Assembly (NCBI GenBank): GCA_028697145.1
Contig: JAQVFR010000028.1
Coordinates: 1-44,800, forward strand
Length of the DNA: 44,800 bases
Origin: Actinomycetota bacterium
Lineage (GTDB): Bacteria; Actinomycetota; Geothermincolia; Geothermincolales; RBG-13-55-18
Direction: 5' to 3'
The notes below the pieces were generated by a model. It did no database searches and had not been told where the DNA came from. It worked only from the letters and a program-made list of their open reading frames with translations. Both the position numbers and the translations under genes were made by a program. Shown here one piece after another: positions 24,494-33,526 of this stretch. Each line of letters begins with the position of its first letter. Positions within the stretch are counted from its first letter, which is position 1.

Positions 24494-25546
24494 TTATCGC
24501 TCCCTCCGTCCTTGGGGGAAATCAAAATAGCACGCGTCCCCGAAACTGAGAAAGCGGTACCTTTCCTCCACCGCCTGACGGTAGGCCCGCAGCACCTCTT
24601 CCCTCCCCGCAAAGGCGCACACCAGCATGAGCAGGCTGGAGCGCGGCATGTGAAAGTTGGTGAGCAGGCAATCGACCACGCTGAAGCTGAAGCCGGGGAT
24701 GATAAAGAGGTCGGTGGCTCCGGTGAAGGGCCTAACTTCTTCCCCATCGGCCGCGCTCTCCAGGGCGCGCACGACCGTCGTCCCCACCGCGATAATCCTT
24801 CCGCCCTCGCGGCGGGCTTCGTTTATGGCCTCGCAGGTCTCGCCCTCGAGGCACATCTCCTCGCTGTGTATGCGGTGGTCCTCCACCTCCTCCTCGCTCA
24901 CGGGACGGAAGGTGTCCAGTCCCACCTCGAGGCGGAGAAAGGCCAGGCGGACCCCTTTCTCCTCCAGCCTGCTCAAGGTCGATAGCTCGAAATGGAGCCC
25001 GGCGGTGGGGGCCGCCGCGGAGCCCGTCTCGCGCGCGAATACCGTCTGGTATCTCCCGGGATCGTGGGGCCGTTCCCTGATGTAGGGCGGCAGCGGCATC
25101 TCCCCCAGCCTCTCGACTGCCGCCTCCACCGCCGCGAGGTCACCGGGCCGCAGGCGCACGCGCAGTTCGCCCCGCTCGCCCTTTTCCACCACCTCGGCCT
25201 CGATCTCGTCATCCCCGAAAGAGATCAGCGTTCCCGGCCGCAACCTTCGGGCCGGCCGGGCCAGCGTCCGCCATGTTCCGTCTGCGTCAGGGCCGAGAAG
25301 CAGCAATTCCACTCCTCCTCCCCCCTCCTGCTTGCGCCCGCGCAGGCGGGCGCGGCGCACGCGGGAAGCATTAAAGACGAGGCAATCCCCCTCCCGGAGG
25401 TAATCAGCCAGGTCTGGAAAACGGCGGTGCGCGATCTCTCCGCTCTCACAGTCCATCACAAGCAGGCGCGACCCCTCGCGGGTCGCCGCCGGCTGCTGGG
25501 CGATGAGATCGGGTGGAAGGTCGTAATCGAAGAGTTCCGTGCGCAT
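24494..25546 (-). CDS. queA: S-adenosylmethionine:tRNA ribosyltransferase-isomerase
   Basis: Transfers and isomerises the ribosyl group of SAM onto preQ1-tRNA to give epoxyqueuosine. The 350-residue protein begins MRTELFDYDLPPDLIAQQPA, the QueA opening, and contains GEMPLPPYIRE, TVFARETGSAAAPTAGLHF, VGLDTFRPVSEEEVEDHRIHSE and the C-terminal NFHMPRSSLLMLVCAFAG. Length matches the family. It follows queH by 6 bases and leads into tgt. Confidence 0.97.
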   Translation of the reverse strand: MRTELFDYDLPPDLIAQQPAATREGSRLLVMDCESGEIAHRRFPDLADYLREGDCLVFNASRVRRARLRGRKQEGGGGVELLLLGPDADGTWRTLARPARRLRPGTLISFGDDEIEAEVVEKGERGELRVRLRPGDLAAVEAAVERLGEMPLPPYIRERPHDPGRYQTVFARETGSAAAPTAGLHFELSTLSRLEEKGVRLAFLRLEVGLDTFRPVSEEEVEDHRIHSEEMCLEGETCEAINEARREGGRIIAVGTTVVRALESAADGEEVRPFTGATDLFIIPGFSFSVVDCLLTNFHMPRSSLLMLVCAFAGREEVLRAYRQAVEERYRFLSFGDACYFDFPQGRRER

Positions 25547-25552
25547 TTGCCT

Positions 25553-26106
25553 CTATTCGTCCTTGGCCGCGCCGTGCCGGGCGCGGTCGTACCTCTCCCG
25601 TTCGCTCAGGAGGCAGCCGCAGTAGGGCTGGGTGTACAAGCCCCTTTCGCGCGCCGACGCGATGGCGTCGTAATAGCCGTCCCTGCCGTCCCAGATGACG
25701 AACTCCAGGCCACGGCTGCGGCATATGGAGTTGCCAAGGAGGGCCACCAGCTCGTGGTCCTGGTAGGGGCTGGCGAAGAGGGTGGTGGTCAGGGCCTCGT
25801 ACCCCTCGTCGAGGGCGACGTCGGCCGCCTTGCGCAGGCGCAGGCGGTAACACAGCTCGCAGCGGCTCTCCTCGCGGAAGGCCACCGCCCGTATCCATTC
25901 CTCGGGCTCGTACGGCAACACGGTATAGGGCTGTCTTTCCAGGCCCATCAGTTCCTCGAAGCTCTCCAGCCGTCTGCGGTACTCGCGGAACGGGTGTACG
26001 TTGGGATTATAGAAGAGATAGTGCGCCTCGTGCTGCGGAGGCGCGAAAATGCGCAATGCGGTCAGGGCGCAGGGGCCGCAGCAGGTGTCGACGATTATGC
26101 GGCTCA

Positions 26107-26107
<1 letters not shown>
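25553..26107 (-). CDS. queH: Epoxyqueuosine reductase QueH
   Basis: Reduces epoxyqueuosine to queuosine in tRNA; QueH replaces the B12-dependent QueG in many bacteria. The 184-residue protein has the diagnostic adjacent cysteines C9-C10 (DTCCGPC), the CxxC pair C83/C86 (RCELCYRLR) and C163/C165 (QPYCGC), consistent with the family's metal and [4Fe-4S] sites. The ATG at 26107 overlaps the ruvB stop (TGATG). A TTG one codon earlier is a possible alternative start. The gene completes a queH-queA-tgt unit. Confidence 0.93.
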
Positions 26108-27162
<1,055 letters not shown>

Positions 27163-27753
27163 CTACTTTCCTCCCAGCCGCTTGAGGGCGTATTTCAGCA
27201 TGTCCTCCAGGCTCGGCTCCTCGGCCGCGTACCCCTCCAGGGCACGGCTGGATTCCGCCGTGGTGTAGCCCAATCCCTTCAAGGCCTCGCGCGCCTCGCG
27301 AGCCAGGCCTCCGCCGTCGCCTCCCGCCGTCGCGCCCAACCCCTCCGCCAGGGGGGCCAGCTTGTCCTTGAGTTCCAGGATGATCCTCTGCCCGCTCTTC
27401 TTGCCCACGCCGGAGACGGCCGTTATCGCCTCCAGGTCCTCCGAGGCGACGATGCGCACGAAGCTGTCGGGGTCATAGGCGGAGAGCACCGCCAGCGCCA
27501 CCTTGGGCCCGATCCCGCTTACCGCTATGAGCCTGAGGAAGATATCCCTCTCGCTGCGGTTCGCGAAGCCGTAGAGCTGCAGCACGTCCTCCTTGACGTG
27601 GAGATAGGAGAAGAGCTTGACCTCCTTCCCCACCGGCGGCAGGGCCTGCAGGGTTGGATGTGACACGAAAAGGGCCAGGCCGAGACCGCCCGTCGCGACC
27701 ACGGCGCCTTCCTTGCTCTTTTCCGCCAGCACGCCCTCGATGAAATCTATCAC
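27163..27753 (-). CDS. ruvA: Holliday junction DNA-binding protein RuvA
   Basis: Tetramer that holds the Holliday junction for RuvB. From the GTG at 27753 the protein is 196 residues, beginning with IDFIEGVLAEKSK. It contains the OB fold, the two helix-hairpin-helix motifs (LIAVSGIGPKVALAVLS and ITAVSGVGKKSGQRIILELKDKL) and the C-terminal domain (REALKGLGYTTAES, LKYALKRL) that contacts RuvB. The GTG start overlaps the ruvC stop (GTGA), so a longer ATG version starting at 27852 inside ruvC is rejected. Confidence 0.95.
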   Translation of the reverse strand: MIDFIEGVLAEKSKEGAVVATGGLGLALFVSHPTLQALPPVGKEVKLFSYLHVKEDVLQLYGFANRSERDIFLRLIAVSGIGPKVALAVLSAYDPDSFVRIVASEDLEAITAVSGVGKKSGQRIILELKDKLAPLAEGLGATAGGDGGGLAREAREALKGLGYTTAESSRALEGYAAEEPSLEDMLKYALKRLGGK

Positions 27754-28298
27754 CGCACCGTCCTCTTCTTGTGCGCAGGCTTTTTCTGAACCGCCTTGCC
27801 GCCCAGGGCCTCGTCCAGTCGGCCGCGCATCCTCTCGCTGTGGGCATGGCACACGGCGAGGGCCAGGGCATCGCTGGCGTGGGAGGATCCTATGTCACCC
27901 TCGATGTGGAGCAGGGTGCGCACCATGTACTCCACCTGCCTCTTGTCTGCGCGCCCGTGACCCACAAGGGTCTGCTTCACCTGCAGCGGAGTGTATTCCT
28001 CCACTCCTATGCCGGCGTGCGCCGCGGCCAGTATGATGCCTCCCCTGGCCTGTCCCACCACCATGGCGCTGCGGGCATTCTTGTTGAAGAAAAGCTCTTC
28101 CAGCACTAACAGGTCGGGGTGGTAGCGCTCTATAAGCTCTCTGACCTCGCTATAGATCTTATCAAGGCGCGATGACAGCGGCTCGCGGGGAGAGGTATCT
28201 ATGCCCCCGAAACCCAGGGGGCGCAGCAGGCCCTCCTTTTTCTCCACGACCCCATAGCCCGTGGAGGCCAGTCCGGGGTCGATGCCCAGGATAACCAT
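27750..28298 (-). CDS. ruvC: Holliday junction resolvase RuvC
   Basis: Endonuclease that resolves Holliday junctions. The 182-residue protein begins MVILGIDPGLASTGYGVV with the first catalytic Asp7, followed by LVLEELFFNKNARSAMVVGQARG carrying the catalytic Glu, and VKQTLVGHGRADKRQVEYMV. Asp and His near DALALAVCHAH complete the site. A Lys/Arg-rich C-terminus follows. It is co-oriented with ruvA and ruvB and starts 15 bases after yebC. Confidence 0.96.
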   Translation of the reverse strand: MVILGIDPGLASTGYGVVEKKEGLLRPLGFGGIDTSPREPLSSRLDKIYSEVRELIERYHPDLLVLEELFFNKNARSAMVVGQARGGIILAAAHAGIGVEEYTPLQVKQTLVGHGRADKRQVEYMVRTLLHIEGDIGSSHASDALALAVCHAHSERMRGRLDEALGGKAVQKKPAHKKRTVR

Positions 28299-28313
28299 AT
28301 GATCTCTCGCGCC

Positions 28314-29069
28314 TCACTCCTCGGATAGCTCCTGCAGTATCTCGTCGGGGATATCGAAGTTGGCGTATACCTCCTGGACGTCCTCGTAATCCTCCAGGGC
28401 GTCCACGAGGCGGAGCACCTTCTTGGCGGTGTCCTTGTCCAGCTTTACCGTGTTCTGCGGCATCATGGTCACTTCGGCGGAGACCGGCTCGAACCCGGCC
28501 TCCTTGAGGGCGTCCACTACGCCGCGGAAGGACTCGGCGTCGGTGACGATCTCCCAGTGGTCGTCCTCGCTGCTCATGTCCTCGGCGCCCGCCTCCAGGG
28601 CCGTCTCGAGCAGGGTGTCTTCGTCCACCCCCTTGTCCTTGTTGACGATGATGTTGCCCTTTTTCTCGAACATCCATGCCACCGAGCCGGAGGTGCCCAG
28701 GCTGCCCCCGGTACGGGAGAAGATGCGCCGTATGTCCGAGGCGGTCCGGTTGCGGTTGTCGGTCATTACGTCCACCATGATGGCCACTCCGTTGGCTCCG
28801 TATCCCTCGTAGACAATCTTCTCGAACACGTCGCCGGAACCCTCCCCGGTACCGCGTTTTATGGCCCGCTCTATGTTGTCTTTGGGCATGGAGTAGCTCT
28901 TGGCCTTCTCGATTGCGTTGGCCAGGGCGATGTTGGCGTCGGGATTCCCACCTCCCTCGCGCGCCGCCACGATGATGGCCCGTGAGAGCTTGCTGAACAT
29001 CTGGCCGCGCTTGGCATCCGCGGCGCCCTTCTTGTGCTTGATGGAATGCCACTTGGAATGTCCCGACAT
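28314..29069 (-). CDS. yebC: YebC/PmpR family protein
   Basis: Member of the YebC/TACO1 family, described variously as a DNA-binding regulator and, more recently, as a factor that helps ribosomes through proline-rich stretches. The 251-residue protein starts MSGHSKWHSIKHKKGAADAKRG, the family hallmark, and has SMPKDNIERAIKRGTGE, YEGYGANGVAIMVDVMTDNRNRT (in part) and a C-terminal MMPQNTVKLD block. Conserved location before ruvC. It begins 1 base after the pdxT stop. Confidence 0.96.
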   Translation of the reverse strand: MSGHSKWHSIKHKKGAADAKRGQMFSKLSRAIIVAAREGGGNPDANIALANAIEKAKSYSMPKDNIERAIKRGTGEGSGDVFEKIVYEGYGANGVAIMVDVMTDNRNRTASDIRRIFSRTGGSLGTSGSVAWMFEKKGNIIVNKDKGVDEDTLLETALEAGAEDMSSEDDHWEIVTDAESFRGVVDALKEAGFEPVSAEVTMMPQNTVKLDKDTAKKVLRLVDALEDYEDVQEVYANFDIPDEILQELSEE

Positions 29070-29070
29070 C

Positions 29071-29691
29071 TTATCCTCCTGTCTCAGCAGCCGCCCGGCT
29101 CCGCGAGGCCTCCTCGACCATCGCCAGGAAATAGCGGTGCACCCTGTCGTCGCCGGTGAGCTCGGGATGGAACGCGGTCACCAGCATGCCGTCCTGGCGC
29201 GCGGCCACCACCCTGCCACCGAATTCGCCCAATACTTCCACCTCCGGACCCGCCTCGTCGATCCACGGGGCGCGTATGAACACCGCCCGGAAGGGTCGAT
29301 TTGATTCCGCTATGCCCTTCATCTCCAGGTCGGTCTCGAAGCTGTCGACCTGGCGTCCGAAGGCATTGCGGCGCGCAGTGATATCCATCAGTCCCAGCAG
29401 GGGCCGGCCGCCTTCCGCAATGCGCTTCGCCATCAATATGAGGCCGGCGCAGGTCCCGTAGACGGGCACCCCCTCCCGCCAGAGCAGGCGTATCTCGTCT
29501 ATGAAACCGAAAGCGCTCATCAATTTGCCGATGGTGGTGCTCTCGCCGCCGGGGATGATCAGCCCCCGGCATAGCTGGAGCTCGGCGGGATACCTTACGG
29601 CTATCCCTCGAGCTCCACAGTCCTCCAGCATCCGCAAGTGTTCGCGCACCGCTCCCTGCAGCGCGAGAACGCCTATGTTCGGTTTCTTCAT
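29071..29691 (-). CDS. pdxT: Pyridoxal 5'-phosphate synthase glutaminase subunit PdxT
   Basis: Releases ammonia from glutamine and feeds it to PdxS. The 206-residue protein (ATG 29691, GCGGAG upstream) starts MKKPNIGVLALQGAVREHL. The class I amidotransferase-like site is complete: GLIIPGGESTTIGKL, nucleophile Cys81 in VYGTCAGLIL, and His175/Glu177 in AFHPELTGDDRVH. It lies 32 bases after pdxS, and the pair is near ruv/yebC as in mycobacteria. Confidence 0.97.
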   Translation of the reverse strand: MKKPNIGVLALQGAVREHLRMLEDCGARGIAVRYPAELQLCRGLIIPGGESTTIGKLMSAFGFIDEIRLLWREGVPVYGTCAGLILMAKRIAEGGRPLLGLMDITARRNAFGRQVDSFETDLEMKGIAESNRPFRAVFIRAPWIDEAGPEVEVLGEFGGRVVAARQDGMLVTAFHPELTGDDRVHRYFLAMVEEASRSRAAAETGG

Positions 29692-29723
29692 CTCCGCTCT
29701 TCTCGCGGGGTTATCTGTTGCCA

Positions 29724-30608
29724 TTACCATCCGCGGAACTGGATCAGGTTCTCGGGACCCAGCTCCGAGATCTCCTTGCCCGCCATGGCCTGTCCGATAC
29801 CGCGGGACACCTCGGCGAGCACCCCCGGGTCGTCGTAGTGGGTGGTGGCGCGCACGATGGCCCGGGCTCGCGAGGCGGGGTCCTCCGATTTGAAGATACC
29901 CGAGCCCACGAACACGCCGTCGGCTCCGAGCTGCATCATCATTGCCGCGTCCGCAGGCGTGGCTAAGCCTCCCGCGGAGAAATTCACCACCGGCAGGCGC
30001 CCGCTCTCCGCCACCCAGCATACCAGGTCATACGGGGCGCCCATCTCCTTGGCGACGGTCATGAGCTCCTCTTTCGGGGTGGTGGTGAGTTTTTGTATCT
30101 CGCTGTTTATGGTGCGCATGTGGCGCACCGCCTCCACCACGTTACCCGTGCCCGCCTCGCCCTTGGTGCGTATCATGGCCGCTCCCTCGCCGATGCGGCG
30201 CAGCGCCTCGCCCAGGTTGATGGCCCCGCATACGAAGGGGATGGTAAACTTCCATTTGTCGATGTGGAATCTCTCGTCAGCCGGCGTGAGCACCTCGCTC
30301 TCGTCCACGTAGTCTACGCCCAGCGCCTCCAGTATCTGCGCCTCGACGAAGTGCCCGATCCGCGCCTTGGCCATGACCGGGATGGTCACCGTGGCCATGA
30401 TAGCCTCGATCACGGCGGGATCTGCCATCCTGGCCACTCCCCCGTCGGCACGAATATCCGCCGGCACGCGCTCCAGTGCCATCACCGCCACAGCTCCGGC
30501 CTCCTCCGCGACGCGAGCCTGCTCCGGAGTGGTGACGTCCATGATCACGCCGCCCTTGAGCATCTCGGCCAGGCCGGTCTTTACCCTCAAGGTACCTTTA
30601 TCTTCCAT
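29724..30608 (-). CDS. pdxS: Pyridoxal 5'-phosphate synthase lyase subunit PdxS
   Basis: Builds PLP from ribose 5-phosphate, glyceraldehyde 3-phosphate and ammonia. The 294-residue TIM-barrel protein has the key residues Asp24 ([10 protein letters not shown]), Lys81 ([10 protein letters not shown]) and Lys149 ([15 protein letters not shown]), and the phosphate-binding [17 protein letters not shown]. Length is standard. It is driven by a clear promoter at 30,670-30,698 with a hairpin at the very start of the transcript. PdxST is the deoxyxylulose-independent route. Confidence 0.98.
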   Translation of the reverse strand: MEDKGTLRVKTGLAEMLKGGVIMDVTTPEQARVAEEAGAVAVMALERVPADIRADGGVARMADPAVIEAIMATVTIPVMAKARIGHFVEAQILEALGVDYVDESEVLTPADERFHIDKWKFTIPFVCGAINLGEALRRIGEGAAMIRTKGEAGTGNVVEAVRHMRTINSEIQKLTTTPKEELMTVAKEMGAPYDLVCWVAESGRLPVVNFSAGGLATPADAAMMMQLGADGVFVGSGIFKSEDPASRARAIVRATTHYDDPGVLAEVSRGIGQAMAGKEISELGPENLIQFRGW

Positions 30609-30642
30609 CTCTCTGGTCCCTCCAGACCCGCCGTATTAAGAA

Positions 30643-30659
30643 AAGCCCCCTATGGGCTT
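30643..30659 (-). promoter_or_regulatory. 5'-terminal hairpin in the pdxST leader
   Basis: On the minus strand AAGCCC (30659-30654), a five-base loop, GGGCTT (30648-30643) and then TTCTT. The stem starts about four bases after the predicted transcription start and is followed by a T-rich stretch. It could be an early attenuator, or a 5' structure that stabilises the mRNA. No PLP-sensing riboswitch is recognisable. Confidence 0.45.
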
Positions 30660-30669
30660 CCCTGATTTT

Positions 30670-30698
30670 ACTATAGCTCATACCATATCCCCTATCAA
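30670..30698 (-). promoter_or_regulatory. pdxST promoter
   Basis: On the minus strand TTGATA (30698-30693), a 17-base spacer and TATAGT (30675-30670) form the best sigma-70-type promoter in the window. Transcription should start near 30,663, giving a leader of about 55 bases before the pdxS ATG. Confidence 0.78.
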
Positions 30699-30729
30699 TG
30701 AAACCCGCTGGCGGCACTTATGACAGCCG

Positions 30730-30774
30730 GGCTTTGCGAGCAGGCCGTTTCCCGGAGGCTCGTGCCGGATATAA
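30730..30774. repeat. Intergenic hairpin repeat, copy 2
   Basis: A 45-base unit beginning GGCTTTGCGAGC matches the unit at 30,825 over most of its length. CGAGC and GCTCG within it can pair to form a hairpin. It lies in the 287-base gap between htpX and pdxS, which otherwise holds only the pdxS promoter. Confidence 0.6.
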
Positions 30775-30824
30775 ATCTGTCTGCGCTGCCACCCGCCCGA
30801 GAACTACCAGGTCGGTCTCCGCGA

Positions 30825-30868
30825 GGCTTTGCGAGCGGGACCGTTACCTGGAGTCTCGGGCCGATTAA
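30825..30868. repeat. Intergenic hairpin repeat, copy 3
   Basis: Direct repeat of the unit at 30,730, spaced 95 bases from it. It shares GGCTTTGCGAGC, CCGTT, GGAG and CTCG blocks. It also shares GACCGTTACC (30,839-30,848) and CTCGGGC with the copy near 7,072. Confidence 0.6.
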
Positions 30869-30895
30869 AGCTCGAACACCCGATATCCTCCGGGC

Positions 30896-31885
30896 TCAAC
30901 CCTGCCCTGCCTCTATCATGGCCTGGGTGTACATACCCTCCAGTCCGGCCATGGCCCGCAGGCGCGCGACGCGCTCCTCGATGGGGGGGTGGGTGGACCA
31001 CAGGCTGGACTTCACGGCCTTGCTCGCCTTCGCCTCCTTCTTGAAGGGCTCGATGATCCACAGATGCGCGGTGGCCTGGCTGGTGCGATTGAAAGGCTTG
31101 GCCTCGCTGCTGAGTTTCTCCAGGGCGCTGGCCAGTCCCTCCGGGTAGCGCGTCAGCTTCGCCCCGGTGGCGTCGGCGAGATATTCCCTCCTGCGCGATA
31201 TGGAGAGTTGCAGGAGCTGCCCGATGATGGGAGAGAGGATGAGGAATACCAGCCCCACCACCAGCAGGACGATCTGTATCATGCCTCCCCCCTCCCCGCC
31301 TCCTGCGCGGCCGCCGCGGTCGCGGTCTCCGAACATGCCCCCGAAGAAGATCATACGCGTTACGACGTTGGCGAAGATCACGAGCAACCCTACCAGCACC
31401 ACCACCATGCTCATATAGCGGATATCGTAGTTCCCGATATGTGACATCTCGTGGGCAAGCACCCCCTCGAGCTCAAGGCGGTTGCAGTTCTCAAGCAGCC
31501 CCCTCGTAACGGCGATGGCGGCATGTTCCGGATCCCTGCCGGTAGCGAAGGCGTTCATGGCCGGGGAATCGATGATAAAGGTGCGCGGCACGGGAATACC
31601 CGCGGCCAGGGAAAGGCCCTCCACGGTGTTCACGTAATAAGGGAATTCCTCCTTCGTCACCTGCCGCGCCCCCGCCGAGGCCAGTGCGATCTTGTCGCTG
31701 TGGTAATAGCTGGTGAAGGACATGATGGTCGCCAAGACGGCCGCGATCACCAGGCCCAGGATGGCGTAATCATACCCCCATATGAAACCCACGAAGAAGC
31801 CGATGGCGAGTATGATCACTATGAACATGCTCACCAGCAGGGCCGATTTCCATTTGTTCTTGGATATCTGGTCGTAGAAGTTCAC
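30896..31885 (-). CDS. htpX: HtpX-like zinc metalloprotease (M48)
   Basis: Membrane protease for quality control of membrane proteins. The active site LEGVLAHEMSHIGNYD contains HExxH, and two N-terminal membrane segments (ALLVSMFIVIILAIGFFVGF and an adjacent one) plus a later pair flank it. A glycine-rich linker (GDRDRGGRAGGGEGGGM) lies between the last segments. The GTG at 31885 gives 329 residues beginning NFYDQISKNKWKS, the usual opening, and is preferred to an ATG at 31933 that lacks a ribosome site. It lies 105 bases after lemA, its frequent neighbour. Confidence 0.92.
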   Translation of the reverse strand: MNFYDQISKNKWKSALLVSMFIVIILAIGFFVGFIWGYDYAILGLVIAAVLATIMSFTSYYHSDKIALASAGARQVTKEEFPYYVNTVEGLSLAAGIPVPRTFIIDSPAMNAFATGRDPEHAAIAVTRGLLENCNRLELEGVLAHEMSHIGNYDIRYMSMVVVLVGLLVIFANVVTRMIFFGGMFGDRDRGGRAGGGEGGGMIQIVLLVVGLVFLILSPIIGQLLQLSISRRREYLADATGAKLTRYPEGLASALEKLSSEAKPFNRTSQATAHLWIIEPFKKEAKASKAVKSSLWSTHPPIEERVARLRAMAGLEGMYTQAMIEAGQG

Positions 31886-31990
31886 GCCTCTGAATCCCCT
31901 CCCGAAGTGCCCGGGCACCGGCACATCCTGCATGCCCGGGCAGCATTTTACAGAGGAAGACCTTCCCCTTCCGGGCCCCCGTCTTCCTTC

Positions 31991-32587
31991 CTAGAACTGG
32001 ACCTTCGGGGCCTCGCGCTCCGCCGCGATATCGATTTCGAAGTAATCGCGCTGAGTGAAGGTGCCCGAGAACATCCCGGCGATCATATTGGCCGGGAACT
32101 TCTGGCGCCTGGTGTCGTAGGACATCACACTGTCGTTATAGAACTGGCGCGCGAATGCTATCTTGGACTCTGTCCCCGCGAGCTCCTCCTGCAGCATGAG
32201 GAAGTTCTGGTTCGCCTTCAGGTCCGGGTAAGCTTCGGCCACCGCGAAGAGGCTCTTGAGGGCGCCGGTGATCATGTTCTCGGCTTGCGCCTGATCCTTG
32301 ACCGTCTGGGCGTTTATGCCCATGTTGCGCGCCTGGGTTACCTTCTCGAAGACCTCCCTCTCGTGGGTGGCGTATCCCTTGACCGTCTCCACCAGGTTTG
32401 GTATGAGGTCGTACCTCCTCTTCAGCTGCACGTCGATCTGGTGCCAGGCGTTATCCACCCGGTTGCGGTCGCGGATGAGCCTGTTGTAGATGGCGATGAC
32501 CCCGACGATGACGAGGAATATTATCGCCGCTATGATGATCAGAACCCATACCACCGGCGTGACCCCCTTTCTTCTTCCGCGCTTCAC
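31991..32587 (-). CDS. lemA: LemA family protein
   Basis: LemA proteins are single-span membrane proteins with a helical-bundle domain; their role is unclear, though they recur beside HtpX-type proteases. The 198-residue protein has a membrane helix (about 11-33), then NRLIRDRNRVDNAWHQIDVQLKRRYDLIPNL (in part), the family core, and EAYPDLKANQNFLMLQEELAGTE followed by FARQFYNDSVMSYDT. It starts at GTG 32587; no good ribosome site is visible. A TATAGT box lies about 60 bases upstream (near 32,650). Confidence 0.93.
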   Translation of the reverse strand: MKRGRRKGVTPVVWVLIIIAAIIFLVIVGVIAIYNRLIRDRNRVDNAWHQIDVQLKRRYDLIPNLVETVKGYATHEREVFEKVTQARNMGINAQTVKDQAQAENMITGALKSLFAVAEAYPDLKANQNFLMLQEELAGTESKIAFARQFYNDSVMSYDTRRQKFPANMIAGMFSGTFTQRDYFEIDIAAEREAPKVQF

Positions 32588-32887
32588 GGTACGGACCCGC
32601 TGGTCGGATCCGCTCCTCTAAAGTATCGAAAGCCGTTTGCTTCGACTTTACTATACGCGATATTCGTTCAATGTGCCGTGACGACCTTCAATGTGAACTA
32701 GGGTGGCCGGTCCATTATCTTTCATCTTCAAACGCGGTTCCTCTCATTTGCAGGCGATGCGACAGTGACGGATCATTGATGACCCCGATTAATTAATGAT
32801 GGAGGCCCGATTGACGACTGCCTTACCGCCAAGGGAAATAGACGTTAGCGTTGCTAACAAAATGATGAATGTTAAGGGCTGACCCCA
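32588..32887. other. 300-base AT-richer intergenic region upstream of lemA
   Basis: No gene is supported on either strand. The lemA-proximal part has a TATAGT box on the minus strand. A perfect 6-bp inverted repeat, GTTAGC/GCTAAC with a three-base loop, lies at 32,844-32,858, just past the LysE-family stop. It has no T-run. The stretch is visibly richer in A and T than the flanking genes. Confidence 0.5.
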
Positions 32888-33523
32888 TTACAGGAGGTGG
32901 AAGAGGCCGTCGCCGACGAAGCGGGCGCCCAGGATGAGCAGGAATGTACCGCAGCCCAGGATGACGTATTTATAAGCGCGGTTGGAGATGAACCTCTTGC
33001 CGGTGACCACCAGGAAGGCCACCAGTAAATACCACAGCAGGTCCGCCAGGATGTGCCCGGTGAAAAAGGCCAGCACGCCGGCCACCCCGCGGTCCATGGA
33101 GCGCAGCAGCCAGCTCAGCCCGAAGGTCGCCCACCACAGGAACCAGTAGGGATTGGAGACGGAGGTGGTCAGCCCGGCCACGAAGGGGCCGATATGGGTC
33201 CCGCCGCGGGTCTGCAGGTCGATGTGCAGCCTGCCGTCCCGCACGTCCAGGGCCATGCCCAGGCCCATCCAGAAGAGGAAGGCCCCGCCGGCAACACCCA
33301 CGACGCCGAAGAAGATGTCGTTCCCCACCACCCGGTCCAGTCCCAGCACCAGCAGCACGATGAGGGCCCCCTCCAGCACGGCGTGTCCCGCCACCAGCAG
33401 CGGCGCGGCGATGAAACCCTTGCGGTAGGACTCGTTGATGCTCACCGTGAGCAGGGGTCCCGGCATAACGGCGCCTGACAGCCCCACGCCCATGGAGATG
33501 AAGAAGATGCTGACAAGGCTCAT
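32888..33523 (-). CDS. LysE/RhtB family amino-acid exporter
   Basis: A 211-residue membrane protein with six hydrophobic segments and the LysE-type opening GVGLSGAVMPGPLLTVSINESYRKGF, in which a short polar loop follows the first helix (shown in full because it is under 30 letters only in two parts: GVGLSGAVMPGPLLT and VSINESYRKGF). SNPYWFLWWATFG in the middle is also typical. The substrate cannot be told. It is the last gene of the pgsA-patA-pimA-like-phosphatase run, starting 3 bases after the phosphatase stop, so it is co-transcribed with lipid genes without an obvious functional link. Confidence 0.85.
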   Translation of the reverse strand: MSLVSIFFISMGVGLSGAVMPGPLLTVSINESYRKGFIAAPLLVAGHAVLEGALIVLLVLGLDRVVGNDIFFGVVGVAGGAFLFWMGLGMALDVRDGRLHIDLQTRGGTHIGPFVAGLTTSVSNPYWFLWWATFGLSWLLRSMDRGVAGVLAFFTGHILADLLWYLLVAFLVVTGKRFISNRAYKYVILGCGTFLLILGARFVGDGLFHLL

Positions 33524-33526
33524 GCC

